In this document: positions 21,632-24,274 of the stretch, in pieces | How the letters are laid out: every line of letters begins with the position of its first letter | Position numbering within the stretch: the first letter of the stretch is position 1 | From: Ruminococcus sp. UBA4240 | GTDB lineage: Bacteria > Bacillota > Clostridia > Oscillospirales > Ruminococcaceae | Direction: 5' to 3' | Length of the DNA: 24,274 nucleotides | Assembly (NCBI GenBank): GCA_002395525.1 | Contig: DGXE01000033.1 | Span: 1 to 24,274 of the forward strand | Program-made: the position numbers and the translations under genes | Notes under the pieces: generated by a model | The model's input: the letters and a program-made list of their open reading frames with translations, nothing else | Database searches by the model: none | What the model was told of the DNA's origin: nothing

Positions 21632-22591
21632 TCATTCTTCCTCAGAGGAGAGCTCAAAGCCCAGTGACTGGAGCTTTTCCTTCACCTCGTCGAAGGACTT
21701 CTTACCAAGGTTGCGGACCTTCATCATTTCCTCCTCGGACTTGCTGATGAGATCCTCTACGGTGTTGATGCCCGCACGCTTCAAGCAGTTGAAGGAACGC
21801 ACTGATAAGTCAAGTTCCTCAATGGTCATCTCCAGTACCTTCTTGTTATCCTTTTCGTCCTTCTCCACCATCATGTCTGTTATGGTGCTTACCTCATCGG
21901 AAAGCGCAGAGAATGACTTGAGATGCTCAATGAGGAGATTGGCTGCCTGGGACACAGCTTCCTTTGCGGAAACAGTACCATCTGTCCATACCTCAAGGAT
22001 AAGCTTGTCATAGTCGGTCACATTACCCAGACGGGTATCCTCCACACGGAAGTTGACCTTGAGTACAGGCGTATATATTGAGTCAACAGCAATAGTGTCG
22101 ATGCTGTTGAAATTGAAAAGCTGCTTGTTCTTTTCAGCGGGTACATAGCCGCGGCCTCTGTCGATCTGTATCTCCATATACAGCTTTGCATCCTTGTCAA
22201 GGGTGGCAATGTGCATATCGGGAACCAGTATCTCCACTTCGGAATCGGCTCTGATATCGTTCGCAGTAACTTCACATTCGCCCTCAGCCTCTATGTAGAT
22301 GGTCTTGGGGCCTTCGCCGTAAAGCTTTGCGGTAAGTCCCTTGAGGTTAAGGATGATCTCGGTGACATCCTCCTTAACTCCGGGGATAGTAGTCATTTCA
22401 TGGGGCACTCCATTGATCTTCACGGATATTACGGCAACACCCGGAAGCGAGGAGAGAAGCACTCTTCTGAGCGAGTTGCCCAAAGTTGTACCATAGCCGC
22501 GCTCGAGGGGGGCAAGGACGAAGGTACCGTAGGTACCGTCATCTGTAGTGCCTTCGATCTGTATCTCAGGCTTTTCTATTTTTTCAAGCAT
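21632..22591 (-). CDS. rpoA: RNA polymerase alpha subunit
   Basis: 319 residues, close to the usual 315-330. The N-terminal dimerisation domain (1 to about 230) includes LAPLERGYGTTLGNSLRRVLLSSLPG (27-52), required for alpha dimer and beta contact. A flexible linker and the C-terminal DNA-binding domain (about 255-315) follow, with the helix-hairpin-helix region LSVRSFNCLKRAGINTVEDL and the LGKKSFDEVKEKLQSLG segment that contacts UP elements and activators. AGGAGGG precedes the ATG. It lies between rpsD and rplQ as in most Firmicutes; the 85-base rpsD-rpoA spacer carries a stem-loop. Confidence 0.98.
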   Translation of the reverse strand: MLEKIEKPEIQIEGTTDDGTYGTFVLAPLERGYGTTLGNSLRRVLLSSLPGVAVISVKINGVPHEMTTIPGVKEDVTEIILNLKGLTAKLYGEGPKTIYIEAEGECEVTANDIRADSEVEILVPDMHIATLDKDAKLYMEIQIDRGRGYVPAEKNKQLFNFNSIDTIAVDSIYTPVLKVNFRVEDTRLGNVTDYDKLILEVWTDGTVSAKEAVSQAANLLIEHLKSFSALSDEVSTITDMMVEKDEKDNKKVLEMTIEELDLSVRSFNCLKRAGINTVEDLISKSEEEMMKVRNLGKKSFDEVKEKLQSLGFELSSEEE

Positions 22592-22615
22592 TGATCGACC
22601 CTCCTATTGTCGCAC

Positions 22616-22661
22616 TACCGTCACCGCTAAGCCTGTGATGACCACAGCATAGCGGGCGGTA
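22616..22661 (-). other. three-tier stem-loop in the rpsD-rpoA spacer
   Basis: Nested arms TACCG/CGGTA (22616-22620, 22657-22661), CCGCTA/TAGCGG (22624-22629, 22650-22655) and CTGTG/CACAG (22633-22637, 22643-22647) fold around loop ATGAC. No T run follows, so it is not a terminator. It may be an RNA processing site or an S4-responsive structure (inference). Confidence 0.5.
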
Positions 22662-22676
22662 CTGACGTTTTGCGTA

Positions 22677-23273
22677 TTACTTGGAGTAGAGCTCGACGAT
22701 AAGGTGTGTCTGTGTTTCAAAATCAAGATCTCCTGTTTCAGGCATACGAACTACCTTTGCACAGAAGTTTTCCTTGTCGGATTCAAGCCACAGAGGGATC
22801 ATTCTGCCGTTTGTCTGCTCTAAAACATCCTTGAACTTTACGCTGTCACGGCTGCCTTCATGCAGGGCAATGACATCGCCTACCTTTACACGGTAGGAAG
22901 GAATGTTGACACGCTTGCCGTTTACGGTGAAATGTCTGTGAGATACGAGCTGCCTTGCCTCACGGCGGGTCAGGGCATAGCCCATTCTGTATACTACATT
23001 GTCAAGTCTGGATTCGCAGATGGTGACCAGATTGTCACCGGCCTTGCCCCCCATCTTGTTTGCAAGCTCAAAATAGTGGCGGAAGGGCTTCTCCAGTACG
23101 CCGTATATAAACTTGAATTTCTGCTTTTCCTTGAGCTGGGTGCCGTACTCGGAAACCTTTCTTCTTGCACCGTTGCCGGGATTTCTGTTAGACTCCTTGG
23201 ATACGCCCATCACCATGGGAGAAATGCCAAGGTATCTGCATCTTCTGAGTATAGGTTCTCTGCTGATAGCCAT
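22677..23273 (-). CDS. rpsD: 30S ribosomal protein S4
   Basis: 198 residues, the usual size. The conserved N-terminal region (EPILRRCRYLG, then GARRKVSEYGTQLKEKQKFKFIYGVLEKPFRHYF) is followed by the S4 RNA-binding domain (about 90-155: ESRLDNVVYRMGYALTRREARQLVSHRHFTVNGKRVNIPSY). The N-terminal zinc cysteine cluster is absent, making it a C-minus form. S4 nucleates 30S assembly on 16S rRNA and in many bacteria represses its own operon. The Shine-Dalgarno is AGGAGG. It is placed inside the alpha operon, as in Clostridia, rather than as a separate gene as in Bacillus. It starts 21 bases after rpsK. Confidence 0.97.
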   Translation of the reverse strand: MAISREPILRRCRYLGISPMVMGVSKESNRNPGNGARRKVSEYGTQLKEKQKFKFIYGVLEKPFRHYFELANKMGGKAGDNLVTICESRLDNVVYRMGYALTRREARQLVSHRHFTVNGKRVNIPSYRVKVGDVIALHEGSRDSVKFKDVLEQTNGRMIPLWLESDKENFCAKVVRMPETGDLDFETQTHLIVELYSK

Positions 23274-23294
23274 TATTATATACCTCCTGCAATA

Positions 23295-23693
23295 CTACAC
23301 ACGTCTTCTCTTGGGAGGACGGCATCCGTTGTGAGGGATAGGAGTTACATCCTTGATGAGCTTTACCTCAAGGCCTACTGCCTGGAGTGCTCTGATAGCT
23401 GCCTCTCTGCCGGCACCGGGACCCTTTACATAGACCTCAACGGTCTTCAGGCCGTATTCCTGAGCTGCCTTGGCAGCAGTCTCAGCAGCGGTCTGTGCTG
23501 CAAAGGGAGTGGACTTCTTGGAGCCGCGGAAGCCGAGGCCGCCTGCGGATGCCCATGAAAGTGCATTGCCCTGTGTATCGGTGATAGTGACGATGGTGTT
23601 ATTGAAAGAGGACTGAATATGAACAGCACCGTTCTCAACAACCTTACGGTCACGACGTCTTCTGACAATCGTCTTCTTCTTAGCCTGAGCCAT
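23295..23693 (-). CDS. rpsK: 30S ribosomal protein S11
   Basis: 132 residues with the full S11 pattern: HIQSSFNNTIVTITD (25-39), GNALSWASAGGLGFRGSKKSTPFAAQ (42-67), VYVKGPGAGREAAIRAL (87-103) and the C-terminal DVTPIPHNGCRPPKRRRV. S11 forms part of the platform of the small subunit near the mRNA exit channel. AGGAGGGG precedes the ATG. It lies 14 bases after rpsM and 21 before rpsD. Confidence 0.98.
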   Translation of the reverse strand: MAQAKKKTIVRRRRDRKVVENGAVHIQSSFNNTIVTITDTQGNALSWASAGGLGFRGSKKSTPFAAQTAAETAAKAAQEYGLKTVEVYVKGPGAGREAAIRALQAVGLEVKLIKDVTPIPHNGCRPPKRRRV

Positions 23694-23707
23694 TTATATT
23701 CCCCTCC

Positions 23708-24076
23708 TTACTTCTTCTTGTTTGCAATGGTCTTCTTGGGACCCTTGCGAGTTCTTGCGTTGGTCTTGGTTCTCTGGCCTCTTACAGGAAGACCCTTGCG
23801 GTGACGCACGCCCCTGTAGCAGCCTATCTCGACCAGTCTCTTGATGTTGAGTGCGGTGTTTCTTCTCAGATCACCCTCAACGATAAGGTTGTGGTCGATG
23901 TACTCACGAAGCTTTGTTACATCGTCTTCAGTGAGGTCCTTGACTCTTGTATCAGGGTTTACGCCTGTGTTTGCGAGTATCGCATTCGCAGTATTGCGAC
24001 CTATCCCGTAGATATAAGTGAGGCCTATTTCGACTCTCTTGTTTCTGGGAAGGTCAACGCCGGCAATTCTTGCCAT
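23708..24076 (-). CDS. rpsM: 30S ribosomal protein S13
   Basis: 122 residues. The N-terminus MARIAGVDLPRNKRVEIGLT, the helix-two-turn-helix part (YIYGIGRNTANAIL) and the basic C-terminal tail with GCYRGVRHRKGLPVRGQRTK and NARTRKGPKK are all canonical. S13 is in the head of the 30S subunit and contacts the P-site tRNA and the large subunit. GGAGGTG precedes the ATG. It follows rpmJ by 97 bases, a spacer with a small hairpin GGGAC-GTCCC (24104-24118). Confidence 0.98.
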   Translation of the reverse strand: MARIAGVDLPRNKRVEIGLTYIYGIGRNTANAILANTGVNPDTRVKDLTEDDVTKLREYIDHNLIVEGDLRRNTALNIKRLVEIGCYRGVRHRKGLPVRGQRTKTNARTRKGPKKTIANKKK

Positions 24077-24173
24077 TTACCTTACACCTCCATAGTGTAT
24101 CGTGGGACTTTCCGTCCCGTTTTATTTGATCCCTGTTTCATGCGCACCACACAAGGTCAGTGCGCAGCAGCAC

Positions 24174-24274
24174 TCAGCCCTGACGCTGCTTGTGCTTGGG
24201 ATTTTCGCAGATTATCATTATCTTGCCTTTTCTCTTGATTACCTTGCACTTTTCGCACATAGGCTTTACAGAAG
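24174..24274 (-). CDS. rpmJ: 50S ribosomal protein L36 (N-terminus cut off by window edge)
   Basis: The visible part translates as SVKPMCEKCKVIKRKGKIM then IICENPKHKQRQG and stop. It covers all but about the first five residues of L36 (normally 37-38 long, starting MKVRPSVKPMC). The zinc-ribbon residues Cys-x2-Cys and the later Cys and His (ICENPKH) are present, so this is the C-plus, zinc-binding form. It is the first gene of the alpha-operon segment seen here; infA would be expected just outside the window. Confidence 0.95.
   Translation of the reverse strand, partial: SVKPMCEKCKVIKRKGKIMIICENPKHKQRQG

Noticed and set aside
22860..23558. 232-codon plus-strand frame across rpsD and rpsK
   Set aside because: It is antisense to two unambiguous ribosomal-protein genes with canonical motifs.
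1..24274. CRISPR array, prophage, toxin-antitoxin or defence island
   Set aside because: No regularly spaced direct repeats, phage structural or integrase genes, or recognisable defence genes were seen; the only mobile element is the dead transposase.

Overview
The window looks like chromosomal DNA of a low-to-mid-GC Gram-positive Clostridia member, most likely a Ruminococcus-type gut bacterium (Oscillospiraceae). This is an inference from the protein families (rpsD inside the alpha operon, a lysine-decarboxylase-like gene next to holB and ricT, a secreted GH26 mannanase with a CBM35-like module), the strong purine-rich Shine-Dalgarno sites and the sigma-A-type promoters. No species can be named from sequence reading alone.

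Layout: (1) 1-311, minus strand: the first bases of a 16S rRNA gene at the left edge, its long leader and a strong rrn promoter. (2) 312-2815, plus strand: an AT-rich lipoprotein gene with a terminator, then two small membrane-protein genes, both with clear promoters. (3) 2863-3813, minus: a SEC-C zinc-motif protein. It is divergent from a plus-strand operon at 3918-7369 carrying an Orn/Lys/Arg decarboxylase-family enzyme, DNA polymerase III delta', RicT/YaaT (PSP1) and a 57-residue membrane peptide. (4) 7367-7749: a gene-free block of heptamer repeats and consecutive palindromes ending in a terminator, followed by a MATE transporter. (5) 9238-13745, minus: Na+/Ca2+ exchanger, secreted GH26 mannanase and histidinol-phosphate aminotransferase tightly spaced, then a secreted protein built of Tyr/Trp-rich repeats. 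(6) 13866-14280: a decayed IS transposase. (7) 14376-17928, minus: separately promoted genes for a ZIP metal transporter (palindrome on its start site), a membrane-anchored proline-iminopeptidase-like hydrolase, an orotate-PRTase-like protein and a small lipoprotein. (8) 18136-19446, plus: an oxalate/formate-antiporter-family MFS transporter, convergent with a minus-strand TauE/SafE protein fused to a dolichol/phytol-kinase-like domain. (9) 21237-24274, minus: the end of the ribosomal alpha operon, rpmJ (partial)-rpsM-rpsK-rpsD-rpoA-rplQ, closed by a terminator.

Most of the window is core genome with short independent transcription units. Eleven promoters can be read with exactly 17-bp spacers, nine of them with a TG extended -10. 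I found no CRISPR array, prophage, defence island or clear new multi-gene system. The most unusual items are the TauE/SafE-lipid-kinase fusion, the aromatic-repeat secreted protein, the PRTase lacking its acidic PRPP pair, the palindromes on the ZIP and TauE promoters, and two palindromic intergenic blocks that share a core motif.
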